NCBI RefSeq assembly: GCF_000420325.1
Contig: NZ_ATUS01000003.1
Coordinates: forward strand, 62,001 to 126,000
Length of the DNA: 64,000 nucleotides
Direction: 5' to 3'
Origin: Spongiibacter tropicus DSM 19543
Lineage (GTDB): Bacteria; Pseudomonadota; Gammaproteobacteria; Pseudomonadales; Spongiibacteraceae
Both the position numbers and the translations under genes were made by a program. Shown here piece by piece: positions 26,236-35,533 of this stretch. The notes beneath the pieces are model-generated. The model was given only the letters and a program-made list of their open reading frames with translations, was not told where the DNA came from and searched no databases. Within the stretch, counting starts at the first letter, position 1. Every line of letters begins with the position of its first letter.

Positions 26236-29200
26236 CTACGACGATTTTTTCGAAAAACGCTCGCTCAAGGTCGCCATCAGCACATAGAACAAGGGCACGA
26301 ATACGGTGGCAACGAAGGTTGCCATCAACATACCACCGATCACACTGGTACCCAGTGCAGTCCGGCTGGCGGCACCGGCGCCAGTGGACAGCGCCAGCGG
26401 CAGACAACCCAGTGTAAATGCCAATGAGGTCATGACAATCGGCCGGAAGCGCAGGCGCAGCGCCTCCAGCGCCGCATCGACAATCGACAGGCCTTTCTCG
26501 CGCTCCTGCATGGCGAATTCGACGATTAGAATCGCGTTCTTACTAGCGAGACCGATCAGACACACCAGGCCGATCTGGAAATAAATATCGTTGTCCAGCC
26601 CCCGCAGCCATGCCGCAATCACCGCACCCAGCAACGCAAAAGGCACCGCCATCACCACGGCCGCCGGCATCAGCCAACGCTCATACTGCGCCGCCAGAAT
26701 CAGGAATACGATCAGGATCGCCAAAATAAAGGCTTTACTGCTATTCCCCGATGATGACTTCTCTTGATAGGCGCTGCCGACCCAGCCAATGCTGAAGTCG
26801 CGCCCCAGCACATCGGCGGCCACCCGCTCAATGGCGGCGATGGCCTCACCGGAGCTGTAGCCCGGCGCGGGCGAACCCAGAACCTTCGCCGCATTGAAGC
26901 CGTTGAACCGGGTCACCGCATCCGGCCCCACCACACGCTCGACGTTGACGAGTGAGCGCAGCGGTATCAGGCTGCCCGTTGAGGAGCGCACGAAAACTTT
27001 GCTGAGGTCATCTGGGGAGCGACGGAAGGACTCCTCCGACTGCAAATTTACCTGAAAGCTGCGGCCGAACAGCGTGAAGTCGTTGACATACAGACTGCCG
27101 AACGTCGCCTGCATCGTGCTGAACACGTCCTCAACCGGCACACCCAGACTCATGGTTTTCTCACGGTCCAACGTCAATTTGTACTGCGGCGTATTCATCT
27201 GAAACGTGCTGTATACCCGGCTGAGTTCCGGCTGTTTATTCGCCTCGGCAACCAGTTTCCAAACGGCCTCATTCAAATCAGACAGGCGGGCCTCACCTCG
27301 GCTTTGCAGGTAAAACTCAAAGCCGCCAGTGCTGCTGAGGCCGATAATCGGTGGCGGATTAAAGGCAATCATGCTGCCATCCAGCAAGTCGTTGCCCAGC
27401 GCTGGCACGCGGTGAGCCAACGAAATGGAATCCAGGCCCGGCGACGCACGCTCATCCCAATCGTCCAGCATGATGAACGACACACCGGCGTTGGTTTTCA
27501 GTGACGAAGAAAGAATGTCGAAGCCCGCAAAGGTAATCAGCGAACTGACACCGTCAGTCTCCATCAGTCGCCCGGCCATGGCATCAGTTACCGTCGCCGT
27601 CCGCGACAGAGACGCCGCCGGCGGCGTGTTGTAGGCCATCATGATATAACCCTGGTCCTCGGCGGGCACCAGGCCGGTCGGCACGCGGGTAAATACCCAC
27701 AGCGCCACAACCACCAAGGCAACAAAGCCCAGCGAACTGGCGACACGGTGGCGAAGGATCATCGCGGTCACGGCCATATAGCGATCGCGAAGCCATTCAA
27801 AGCCACGGTTGAAGGCGGTCAGTGCACGGTGAGAAACGCCGCCGTGGCCATGGGGTTTGAGCATCATGGCGCACAGTGCTGGCGTCAGTGTCAGTGCAAC
27901 AATCCCCGACAGCACAACAGAAATCGTCAGCGCGACGGCAAACTGCCGATACATTTCGCCGGTGAGTCCTTCAATAAATACCACCGGCAGAAAAACCGCA
28001 GACAGAACCAGTACGATTGCCACGAGCGGGCCGCTGACTTCCTGCATGGCCTGCTTGACCGCTTCGTAAGGCGTGAGATGCTGCTCTTCCATAATGCGCT
28101 CAACGTTTTCAATCACGATGATCGCATCGTCAACCACAATACCAATGGCGAGAATCAGGCCGAACAGCGTCAGCAGGTTGATGGAGTAACCGAGGATGTA
28201 CAAGCCCGCGAACGTACCGACAATGGACACAGGAATCGCCAGCAGCGGAATAAAAGTGGCACGCACGTTCTGCAAAAACAGAAACATGACCAGAATCACC
28301 AACAACATCGCCTCGAAGAATGTCACGACGACTTCATTGATCGACTTCTCGACAAATACCGTGGTATCGAAAGCGAGTTCAATATCGACCCCTTCCGGCA
28401 CATTGGCCTTTACCCGCTCCATAACCGCCTTGGCGGCCTCAGCGGTCTCAAGCGCATTGGCACCCGGTCGCAAGTACATTGCCACGGGCACAGCAGGCTC
28501 GCCGTTGAATGCACCGCGGAAGGCATAATCCTTGGCACCCAGTTCAACCCTCGCAATATCACCGAGGTGCAATGCCGCTGAGTTCGGCTCTGCGCGAATA
28601 ATAATGTCTTCAAATTCTTCGACCGTCGCCAGACGACCCTGGGTACTTACGGCATAGGTGAACGGCTGATCTGCCGACATTGGCTCGGCACCGAAAGAGC
28701 CAACCGCAAAGTTTGAATTCTGACCTGCGATCGCCGCGGCGACATCGCTGGGTGTCAGCCCGTACTCTGCGAGGCGGTCTGGCTGCAGCCAGATTCGCAT
28801 GGAATAGTCACGCGCACCGAGCAAGCGCGTACCGCCGATACCCGGCAGGCGACGCAGCTCGTCAATGATATTTAACAGCGCGTAGTTACTCAGGTAGATG
28901 GCGTCGTACTGGGGCAGCTTCGACGACAACGAGAAAATCATCAGAATATCTGTTGAGCGCTTATCGACGGTAATACCCAAACGCTTTACCGCTTCGGGGA
29001 GACGGTTTTCCGCCACCGCCACCCGGTTCGACACGTCGATCGCCGCCTGATCCGGATCTGTCCCGGTAGCAAAAATCACACTGGTACTTACATGTCCGGC
29101 AGCCGACGCCTGCGTATTCATATACAGCATACCCTCGACCCCGTTGAGCTCCTGCTCCAGCGGGGCGGCAACCGTCTCAGCCAGGGTTTCGGCATTGGCG

Positions 29201-29355
29201 CCGGGGTAGCTGGCGGTCACCACAATTTCAGGCGGAAGAATCTGCGGGTACAGCGACACCGGCAGTTTGCCCAAAGCGGTTGCCCCAGCAATCAGGATCA
29301 GCAGCGACAGGACAATCGACAGTACCGGGCGCTCGATGAAAAACCGGACGCTCAT
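26236..29355 (-). CDS. RND multidrug efflux inner-membrane transporter (AcrB/MexB type)
   Basis: Proton-driven efflux pump of 1039 residues with the full HAE1 architecture: TM1 near residue 10, a periplasmic porter domain, TM2-6 starting about 335, a second porter domain and TM8-12 at the C-terminus. The TM4 proton-relay pair appears in LAIGIVVDDAIIVIENV (two adjacent Asp). The start overlaps the stop of the adaptor gene (ATGA). No outer-membrane TolC-like gene is present here, so a TolC encoded elsewhere is probably used. Confidence 0.95.
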   Translation of the reverse strand: MSVRFFIERPVLSIVLSLLILIAGATALGKLPVSLYPQILPPEIVVTASYPGANAETLAETVAAPLEQELNGVEGMLYMNTQASAAGHVSTSVIFATGTDPDQAAIDVSNRVAVAENRLPEAVKRLGITVDKRSTDILMIFSLSSKLPQYDAIYLSNYALLNIIDELRRLPGIGGTRLLGARDYSMRIWLQPDRLAEYGLTPSDVAAAIAGQNSNFAVGSFGAEPMSADQPFTYAVSTQGRLATVEEFEDIIIRAEPNSAALHLGDIARVELGAKDYAFRGAFNGEPAVPVAMYLRPGANALETAEAAKAVMERVKANVPEGVDIELAFDTTVFVEKSINEVVVTFFEAMLLVILVMFLFLQNVRATFIPLLAIPVSIVGTFAGLYILGYSINLLTLFGLILAIGIVVDDAIIVIENVERIMEEQHLTPYEAVKQAMQEVSGPLVAIVLVLSAVFLPVVFIEGLTGEMYRQFAVALTISVVLSGIVALTLTPALCAMMLKPHGHGGVSHRALTAFNRGFEWLRDRYMAVTAMILRHRVASSLGFVALVVVALWVFTRVPTGLVPAEDQGYIMMAYNTPPAASLSRTATVTDAMAGRLMETDGVSSLITFAGFDILSSSLKTNAGVSFIMLDDWDERASPGLDSISLAHRVPALGNDLLDGSMIAFNPPPIIGLSSTGGFEFYLQSRGEARLSDLNEAVWKLVAEANKQPELSRVYSTFQMNTPQYKLTLDREKTMSLGVPVEDVFSTMQATFGSLYVNDFTLFGRSFQVNLQSEESFRRSPDDLSKVFVRSSTGSLIPLRSLVNVERVVGPDAVTRFNGFNAAKVLGSPAPGYSSGEAIAAIERVAADVLGRDFSIGWVGSAYQEKSSSGNSSKAFILAILIVFLILAAQYERWLMPAAVVMAVPFALLGAVIAAWLRGLDNDIYFQIGLVCLIGLASKNAILIVEFAMQEREKGLSIVDAALEALRLRFRPIVMTSLAFTLGCLPLALSTGAGAASRTALGTSVIGGMLMATFVATVFVPLFYVLMATLSERFSKKSS

Positions 29356-30617
29356 TGCACACGCTCCTGCGCGGTCGGCAGATCTGCCTGCACGAGCTTC
29401 ATTTGCGGCGCCTCAGGCTCATCATCAAAATGGGGCTCGGGGCCGTAGTCGTAGGTAATTTCAATCACTTCCGGCTCCAGCAGTGCCCCCGGGCGCACGC
29501 GTACCAAGCCTTCAAGTACGACGGTATCACCGGGCTCCAGACCGCTATCGACGATGCGCCCGCCTTCGACCTCAAGTCCGAGGGTTACAGGGCGCACTTC
29601 CGCACGCTGCTCCGCATTTACTACGTAGACATAACTGCCCTGGGCGTTCTGCAAGACGGCACGCTCCGGCAGTACCATAGAATTTCGGCTATACAGCCCT
29701 TTCAAGCTGACCCGAACAAACTGGCCGGGCAGCAAACTGCCCTCAGGGTTGTCGACCGTCGCTCTGAACTGCACCGTACCGGTATTACGATCAATGACGC
29801 TATCGCTGAAATTAATATGACCGAGATGGGGGTGAGTCTGCTCACCGGCAGTTTCAATCTGCACGGCGCGCTGACTCTCGTCATAGCTCAATTCGCCCTC
29901 TTTCAGCAGGCGACGGAGCAGCAGCACCATTTCATCAGGCATCGAGATGTTGACCCACAAAGGGTCCAGCTGAGTGATACTGGTCAGCAAACTGTTGGCA
30001 GACGGACCGACCAAACTTCCCTCTGAAACCTGCTCCCGGCTGGTGATGCCGGAAATCGGCGCCCGCACTTTGCAATAATCAAGATTGATCTGGGCGGCGC
30101 TCACCTCAGCCTCGGCGAGCTGCAGCGTCGCCCTCGCCTCGTCCAGCTCAGATTCCGCATCATCGCGGTCACGCTGACTGATGGCATTGGTTTTAATCAA
30201 TTCACTGGCGCGGCGCCAGCGACGTTCTGCGGCGGACAGGCTGGCGCGCGCCTGAGCCAACTGGGCCTTGGCACGGTTAAGCGCCACCTCGAAAGGTGCG
30301 GAATCAATTTCGAACAGAAGCTGACCCGCCTCCACCTGCTGGCCTTCTGTGTAGGTGCGTCTCAGCAGGATGCCCTCGACCCTTGCACGAACCTGCACTT
30401 CTTTGGACCCCTCCAGGCGACCGGGATACTGCCCAACCACGGGCACATCATCGCTGCGCATCACCAACACCTTCACGGGCTGCGCCTGTTCCGCAGCTAC
30501 CGGGGCCTGCTCGGCGCCACAAGCCGACAGCACTGCCACCACAGCGATCATCGCTATGGCCAAGCCACGTCGTGTCTGCACGCCAAAGGTATTCAGCCGA
30601 GAATCAGCGGTGTTCAT
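29352..30617 (-). CDS. RND efflux periplasmic adaptor lipoprotein
   Basis: Membrane-fusion protein of 421 residues that joins the RND pump to an outer-membrane channel. The N-terminal signal segment ends in the lipobox LSAC (Cys33), so it should be a lipoprotein. Lipoyl-like halves (EGILLRRTYTEGQQVEAGQ and YCKVRAPISGITSREQVSEG) flank a coiled-coil hairpin (about 105-165). The C-terminus is unusually acidic (PEPHFDDEPEAP). It is divergent from the tetR gene, with a shared operator at 30652-30683. Confidence 0.93.
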   Translation of the reverse strand: MNTADSRLNTFGVQTRRGLAIAMIAVVAVLSACGAEQAPVAAEQAQPVKVLVMRSDDVPVVGQYPGRLEGSKEVQVRARVEGILLRRTYTEGQQVEAGQLLFEIDSAPFEVALNRAKAQLAQARASLSAAERRWRRASELIKTNAISQRDRDDAESELDEARATLQLAEAEVSAAQINLDYCKVRAPISGITSREQVSEGSLVGPSANSLLTSITQLDPLWVNISMPDEMVLLLRRLLKEGELSYDESQRAVQIETAGEQTHPHLGHINFSDSVIDRNTGTVQFRATVDNPEGSLLPGQFVRVSLKGLYSRNSMVLPERAVLQNAQGSYVYVVNAEQRAEVRPVTLGLEVEGGRIVDSGLEPGDTVVLEGLVRVRPGALLEPEVIEITYDYGPEPHFDDEPEAPQMKLVQADLPTAQERVQ

Positions 30618-30651
30618 AGGGAGCTATCCGAGTTAAACAAAAGACCCAGCC

Positions 30652-30683
30652 ACTTTACATACATGCACGTACGTATGTAAAGT
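30652..30683. promoter_or_regulatory. Operator between the RND operon and tetR
   Basis: ACTTTACATAC (30652-30662) and its exact reverse complement GTATGTAAAGT (30673-30683) are separated by 10 bases. The TACATAC...GTATGTA core resembles the known AcrR operator of acrAB. It sits in the 107-base divergent gap and would let the TetR protein repress both sides. Confidence 0.75.
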
Positions 30684-30724
30684 ATCAGTTACATTTTTTG
30701 TTACCAATTGTAACGGAAGGCATT

Positions 30725-31348
30725 ATGAGACGCTCAAAGGCCGAGGCCGAAGCCACCAGGGAAAGCTTGCTGACTGCCGCCGAACAGCTGTTTGCAGAAC
30801 AGGGAATCGGCAGCACACGACTCAGCGACGTGGCTTCAGCGGCCGGCGTCACGCGAGGCGCAATCTATTGGCACTTCAAAAATAAAGATGAACTGATCAA
30901 TGCCATCATCGACCGCTTGAGCCTTCCACTGGACACGGCAATGCGCAGCCAAGTGGAAGACGCCGCCAACGGCATGCTGACATTAGACGCGTTCAAAGAG
31001 GTGTTACTGATGTCCTACCAGCGGATGCTGGAGAGTCCAACCGTGGAGCAGGTGACCCGCTTTGCCATGCGCTACAGCCTCTGCACGGAATCCCAAAATG
31101 CTCGCGAGCATCTCGACAAAAACCGCCAACACAATCTCAGCCTCATCACCCAGATCGTCAGCTATGGCCAGCAATATAAATTGATTCGCGACGACATCAG
31201 CGCGGAGGAGCTGGCGTGCTATATCCGCGCGCATATCGTTGGCATTTACCACCAGCAGCTTTCATCCGGCGATTCCTATTTCGCCGGGCTCGACGATATT
31301 CGCCGTTCGATTGACCTGATGTTTGCAGGTCTCCAACCCGGCAGATAA
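30725..31348 (+). CDS. TetR/AcrR family repressor of the RND pump
   Basis: A 207-residue regulator with an N-terminal TetR helix-turn-helix (RLSDVASAAGVTRGAIYWHFKNKDEL, about 32-57) and a C-terminal ligand-binding domain of AcrR/TtgR style. GGAAGG lies before the ATG at 30725, and an ATG 27 bases upstream is less likely. Position and operator strongly suggest that it represses the divergent adaptor-pump operon and is released by pump substrates. Confidence 0.88.
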   Translation: MRRSKAEAEATRESLLTAAEQLFAEQGIGSTRLSDVASAAGVTRGAIYWHFKNKDELINAIIDRLSLPLDTAMRSQVEDAANGMLTLDAFKEVLLMSYQRMLESPTVEQVTRFAMRYSLCTESQNAREHLDKNRQHNLSLITQIVSYGQQYKLIRDDISAEELACYIRAHIVGIYHQQLSSGDSYFAGLDDIRRSIDLMFAGLQPGR

Positions 31349-31356
31349 AGCAGAAC

Positions 31357-33747
31357 TCAGCCTGCATCCTGCAAGTGATCATGCTGCGGCATCAGCGGTA
31401 ACTGCACCGTGAAAGTACTGCCCTCCCCCGGCGTCGACACCACGGAGATTTCGCCACCCAGTTGCCGGCGAACCACGTTGTAGACCAGATGGAGCCCCAG
31501 CCCGCTGCCTGCGTGCTTACCCCCCCTGCGCGTGGTAAAGAACGGCTCGAATACCTTTTCCCTAACCTCGGGGGACATGCCGACCCCATCATCGGCAACA
31601 TCCAAGACTACCCAAGGCCCATCGCGTCTTACGCGCAACTGGATTCGACCCTGACGGTCGCCGGGGAATGCATGCCCCAGACTGTTGTTGACTAAATTGA
31701 CCACGACTTGCGTCAAGCCACCCGGCACGGTGTGGATATAAATATCCCGAGGGCAATCCAGGCTGACATCGTGCCCGTTGCTTCGACAGCTTGGCGCGAG
31801 GTGCAGCAAAATATCGTGCAAGTAGTCGTGTAGATTAATCTTCCTCACATCTGCCGACGCCTGATCAACTGATACTTGTTTAAAGCTGCTGATCAGATTG
31901 CCCGAACGCTGCAGACTTTCCAGCACCATACTGGAAGCCTCCATCAGCCGGGAAACAGTGCGCTCCGCCTCATCCCTCGACAGTTGATCACTTTGGGCAA
32001 CCAGTGGCGCGATACGCTGAATATCTGACTTCAATGTTGAAGACGCGGTAATCGCTATACCAATCGGCGTATTCAGCTCGTGGGCAAAACCGGCCACCAG
32101 ACCACCCAGCGCCGCCATTTTTTCCGATTCGACCAACTGCCCCTGCGTTTGCTGCAGACGCTCAACCATCGCCTGCAACTTCACACTGGACTCATCCGAA
32201 TGGTATTTAGCGCCGGTAAGCACCAGCAGCGACATGCCCAGCAAACCGACAAACAGCATCCCTGCGGCCAGTACCCCCCAGGGCATGATCGAGCGACTGT
32301 CTGCCAGAAACCGCTGACTGCCGCTGATAGTCAATCGCCATTGCTGATCGGCAAAATGAATGGGCCAGCTCTGAACAAACAACGGGGCTTTATTCGCGTT
32401 CTGCAGCGAATCTGCTTCAAATATCAGCTCATCACCCGCCGTCAGGGTCAGCGCCAAACCGTTCAGGTTTTGATTCACCAACAGCGCATGCATCAGGTTT
32501 TCCACCCGGAAAACGCCGCTGATATAGCCGCTCAATACGCCAGCCCTAAATACAGGAAAATACACGACAACCCCCGCCTGCTGCCCCGTCTCCTGCACCA
32601 GCGTCAGCGGCGCGGTCGCCGCAGGCTGACGATGATCAGACGCCGCCAGCAGTGCCTTTCTGGCCTGCGGGTTCGAGCTGATGTCATAGCCCAATGCCGC
32701 TTCGTTCCCCACCTCGGGAGCGATATACTTGATGACAACATAGGTATCGCGCCTGTCCGCGAGCATCCTCGTGCCGTTGCCATCCGCTTCCGTAACAACT
32801 TTGGGCTCACCCATTTGCAGGCTGAGCTGCCGCTCAAAAGCCTCGCGCTGCTGATGCGGCATAACTACAGCCCAAGCCACTCCCTGAAAGCCCGGATTGC
32901 GATCCAGCAGGCCGCCAACGAACTGATAAAACTCTTCTCGGTTAACGTGCTCCGACGCCCCCAAAAATGACTGGGCGGCGTATAGCCCCTCAAAGTAGCT
33001 GTGAAGAAGAATTTCTGCCCGCAGGTATATTTGCTCCGCGTGGCGTTCGAACATCTGCTGTTGACGGGTCGATTCCCAGCGACTGGCAAAAACATACATC
33101 ACCACCACGACCACCGACGCCAGGAGTAAAGCAACGGGAAGTATTTTTGCCCGGCTCCGCCAGATACCCCTTGGCTCGGCAAAAAACACAAACATCAGCG
33201 TGGCGACAAGCATAATTCCCAGCCCATCGCCGACCCACCAGGTGGCCCAGTTATAGAGATAATTATTGGACTCCAGCTTGCCCGCCAACCAGAGCGTAGA
33301 AACCGCAACAGACGCACTGATGACGCTGGCCACACCGCAGATCAGGACAATATAGATCAGCACCGAGCGTGCCGTATCCAGATTCAGCGGGTAACCAATC
33401 ACCCGCTTGAGCACCCAGGCGCCCACCACGGCCTGCGTGGCAGCACCAAGCCCAATCAGCGCTGGCGCCCAGGCCTCGGCAAAGAAGGCCGCAACACCCT
33501 GATCGAGTGGCACCTCAATAGCATTGATAGAAAACGAGGCAAGCGCGACTGCGGGCCAATATCGGTACCCCGCCAGCAACATGGCGGCCAGGGCAATACC
33601 CGCAGAGGGCCATATCGCCGTTGCATAACCGGGCGGAATAGCCAACAGCATGGCCAGATAGCCGACAGAATAATAAGCAAGCAGTATAAAGAAGAATACT
33701 GACAGGTAGTTCTCGCGCAGCGCTTGCCGAGTCAGCCCTATTGGCAT
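31357..33747 (-). CDS. MASE1-CHASE sensor histidine kinase
   Basis: Membrane kinase of about 796 residues. The N-terminal MASE1-type integral domain has about seven or eight membrane segments (to residue 230). A periplasmic CHASE-like domain (about 235-465) and a further membrane segment follow. The cytoplasmic part has a HisKA H-box AGFAHELNTPIGI and a complete HATPase domain with N-box LTQVVVNLVNNSLGHAFPG, DVADDGVGM and GSGLGLHLVYNVV. No receiver domain and no adjacent regulator gene are seen. An in-frame TTG 18 bases upstream of the chosen ATG is also possible. Signal unknown. Confidence 0.87.
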   Translation of the reverse strand: MPIGLTRQALRENYLSVFFFILLAYYSVGYLAMLLAIPPGYATAIWPSAGIALAAMLLAGYRYWPAVALASFSINAIEVPLDQGVAAFFAEAWAPALIGLGAATQAVVGAWVLKRVIGYPLNLDTARSVLIYIVLICGVASVISASVAVSTLWLAGKLESNNYLYNWATWWVGDGLGIMLVATLMFVFFAEPRGIWRSRAKILPVALLLASVVVVVMYVFASRWESTRQQQMFERHAEQIYLRAEILLHSYFEGLYAAQSFLGASEHVNREEFYQFVGGLLDRNPGFQGVAWAVVMPHQQREAFERQLSLQMGEPKVVTEADGNGTRMLADRRDTYVVIKYIAPEVGNEAALGYDISSNPQARKALLAASDHRQPAATAPLTLVQETGQQAGVVVYFPVFRAGVLSGYISGVFRVENLMHALLVNQNLNGLALTLTAGDELIFEADSLQNANKAPLFVQSWPIHFADQQWRLTISGSQRFLADSRSIMPWGVLAAGMLFVGLLGMSLLVLTGAKYHSDESSVKLQAMVERLQQTQGQLVESEKMAALGGLVAGFAHELNTPIGIAITASSTLKSDIQRIAPLVAQSDQLSRDEAERTVSRLMEASSMVLESLQRSGNLISSFKQVSVDQASADVRKINLHDYLHDILLHLAPSCRSNGHDVSLDCPRDIYIHTVPGGLTQVVVNLVNNSLGHAFPGDRQGRIQLRVRRDGPWVVLDVADDGVGMSPEVREKVFEPFFTTRRGGKHAGSGLGLHLVYNVVRRQLGGEISVVSTPGEGSTFTVQLPLMPQHDHLQDAG

Positions 33748-34099
33748 TTCATGACCGACAGGCAAGAGTGGTCGGATAGCAGCATATTACATATGACGGG
33801 AATACCCGGCCTCCAAATTCGCTGGAAAGATGTTTCTACACAATAGTTTAGAAAGCATCCACCCAACAAAAGAATAAGTAAATTCGCTTAGCGGGCTAAC
33901 CGATGAGAACAGACATCATTGCAATAGCCCGCGGCTATAGCGTTATTTAAAGAATTAATACTCCCCTGTATATCCAACCCGGGCATGGCATTTAGCGCAT
34001 TCCATGTTTGGCTTTTATCGCATCTTGCATCGCAATGTAATATCCTATGCGGCTTTTCGACCAAGCAACACTAACAATATCAACAATGGATCTTTAAAG
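33748..34099. other. Intergenic region between sensor kinase and pntAA
   Basis: About 350 bases, AT-richer than the flanks, between two divergent genes. I found no protein gene and no convincing inverted repeat. Promoters of both genes must lie here, but no -35/-10 pair stood out clearly. Confidence 0.4.
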
Positions 34100-35233
34100 A
34101 TGCTCTTAGGAATTCCAAAAGAACTCGCCTCTGGGGAGAATCGGGTTGCGATCATTCCGAGCGATGCCAAAAAATTGGTACGCGCCGGGGCGGTCGTCCA
34201 GATTGAAGCGGGAATGGGCCTGGGCAGCGGTTACAGCGACGCCGAATACGTCGACGCCGGTGCTAGCGTAGTCGAAGATCGGGCGGCGATTTTCGCTGCC
34301 GCCGATATCGTACTGCGAATCAGCAAACCCACCCTGGAAGAAATCAAGCAACTCAAGGCCGGTAGCATTCACATCAGCTACCTCGACCCGTTCAATGAAC
34401 ACGACTTGATTAAAGCCTTCCGCGATCAGAACGTGACTGCAATCAGCATGGAAATGATTCCGCGCAGCACCCGTTCTCAGAAAATGGATGCCCTCAGCTC
34501 ACAGGCCAGCCTTGCGGGCTACGTCATGGTATTGCTCGCGACCACACGTCTGCCGCGCATTCTGCCCATGATGATGACCCCTGCAGGTACGCTGAAACCC
34601 GCAACCGTCTTCGTTATCGGCGCAGGTGTTGCCGGTCTGCAGGCTATTGCCACCGCCAAGCGCCTCGGCGCCAAAGTGGTTGCCTTTGATACCCGCCCGG
34701 TGGTTGCCGAGCAGGTTCGCTCATTGGGCGGTAAATTCCTGGAAATCGACCTGGGCGAAACCGGCCAAACCAAAGACGGCTACGCGGTCGAGCTGACCGA
34801 AGAACAGCGCAAACTGCAGTTGGAAGGTCAGAAAAAGCAAATTGCAGATTCAGACATCGTGATCACTACCGCTCAGGTATTTGGTCGCAAACCTCCGGTA
34901 CTGGTCACCAGTGACATGATTCAGGGCATGAAGCCCGGCAGTGTCATCGTGGATATGGCCGCTGAAACCGGCGGTAACGTTGAAGGCTCTGTTGCCGGTG
35001 AAACTGTCACTATCGACGGCGTTACCGTTATCGGCGACGGCAACTGGGCAAACTTCGTAAGCCGCGACGCCAGTCAAATGTACTCAGCTAACCTGTTCAA
35101 CCTGGTTGACGAAGGCTGGGATAACGAAAAACAAGCGATGGTCATCGATTTCGAGAACGATATTCTGCAGGGCTGTGTGATTACCCACGGCGGCGAAATC
35201 GTTAATGACACCATCAAAAACCTGGTTAAGTAG
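34100..35233 (+). CDS. pntAA: NAD(P) transhydrogenase subunit alpha part 1
   Basis: NAD(H)-binding domain I of proton-translocating transhydrogenase, which uses the proton gradient to reduce NADP with NADH. The 377-residue protein has the alanine-dehydrogenase-like N-terminus MLLGIPKELASGENRVAIIP, the segment IPRSTRSQKMDALSSQASLAGY and the Rossmann motif VIGAGVAGLQAIATAKRLGAKV. The frame is open 96 bases upstream, but the ATG at 34100 gives the family N-terminus. It is the first gene of a three-gene pnt operon. Confidence 0.95.
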   Translation: MLLGIPKELASGENRVAIIPSDAKKLVRAGAVVQIEAGMGLGSGYSDAEYVDAGASVVEDRAAIFAAADIVLRISKPTLEEIKQLKAGSIHISYLDPFNEHDLIKAFRDQNVTAISMEMIPRSTRSQKMDALSSQASLAGYVMVLLATTRLPRILPMMMTPAGTLKPATVFVIGAGVAGLQAIATAKRLGAKVVAFDTRPVVAEQVRSLGGKFLEIDLGETGQTKDGYAVELTEEQRKLQLEGQKKQIADSDIVITTAQVFGRKPPVLVTSDMIQGMKPGSVIVDMAAETGGNVEGSVAGETVTIDGVTVIGDGNWANFVSRDASQMYSANLFNLVDEGWDNEKQAMVIDFENDILQGCVITHGGEIVNDTIKNLVK

Positions 35234-35242
35234 GAGGTAAAG

Positions 35243-35533
35243 ATGGAAATCGTATTTCTCGCGTTCATCTTGATGCTGTCGATTTTCCTCGGCTTCGAGC
35301 TCATCAATAAAGTCCCCGCCACGCTGCACACGCCGCTGATGTCGGGTTCAAATGCTATTTCTGGTATCACCCTGGTAGGTGCGTTGACGTCAGCGGGCGC
35401 CGAACACACTCAACTGGCCACCATTCTTGGTACGGCGGCTGTCGCCATGGCCACCATCAACGTGATCGGCGGCTACATGGTTACCGACCGCATGCTGGCC
35501 ATGTTCAAGAAAAAACAGGGAGACACTAAGTAA
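35243..35533 (+). CDS. pntAB: NAD(P) transhydrogenase subunit alpha part 2
   Basis: Small membrane subunit of 96 residues with three or four hydrophobic segments, corresponding to the C-terminal membrane part of the fused PntA of enteric bacteria. Conserved segments include KVPATLHTPLMSGSNAISGI and VIGGYMVTDRMLAMF. AGGAGG precedes the start. Its stop overlaps the pntB start by one base (TAATG). Confidence 0.95.
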   Translation: MEIVFLAFILMLSIFLGFELINKVPATLHTPLMSGSNAISGITLVGALTSAGAEHTQLATILGTAAVAMATINVIGGYMVTDRMLAMFKKKQGDTK

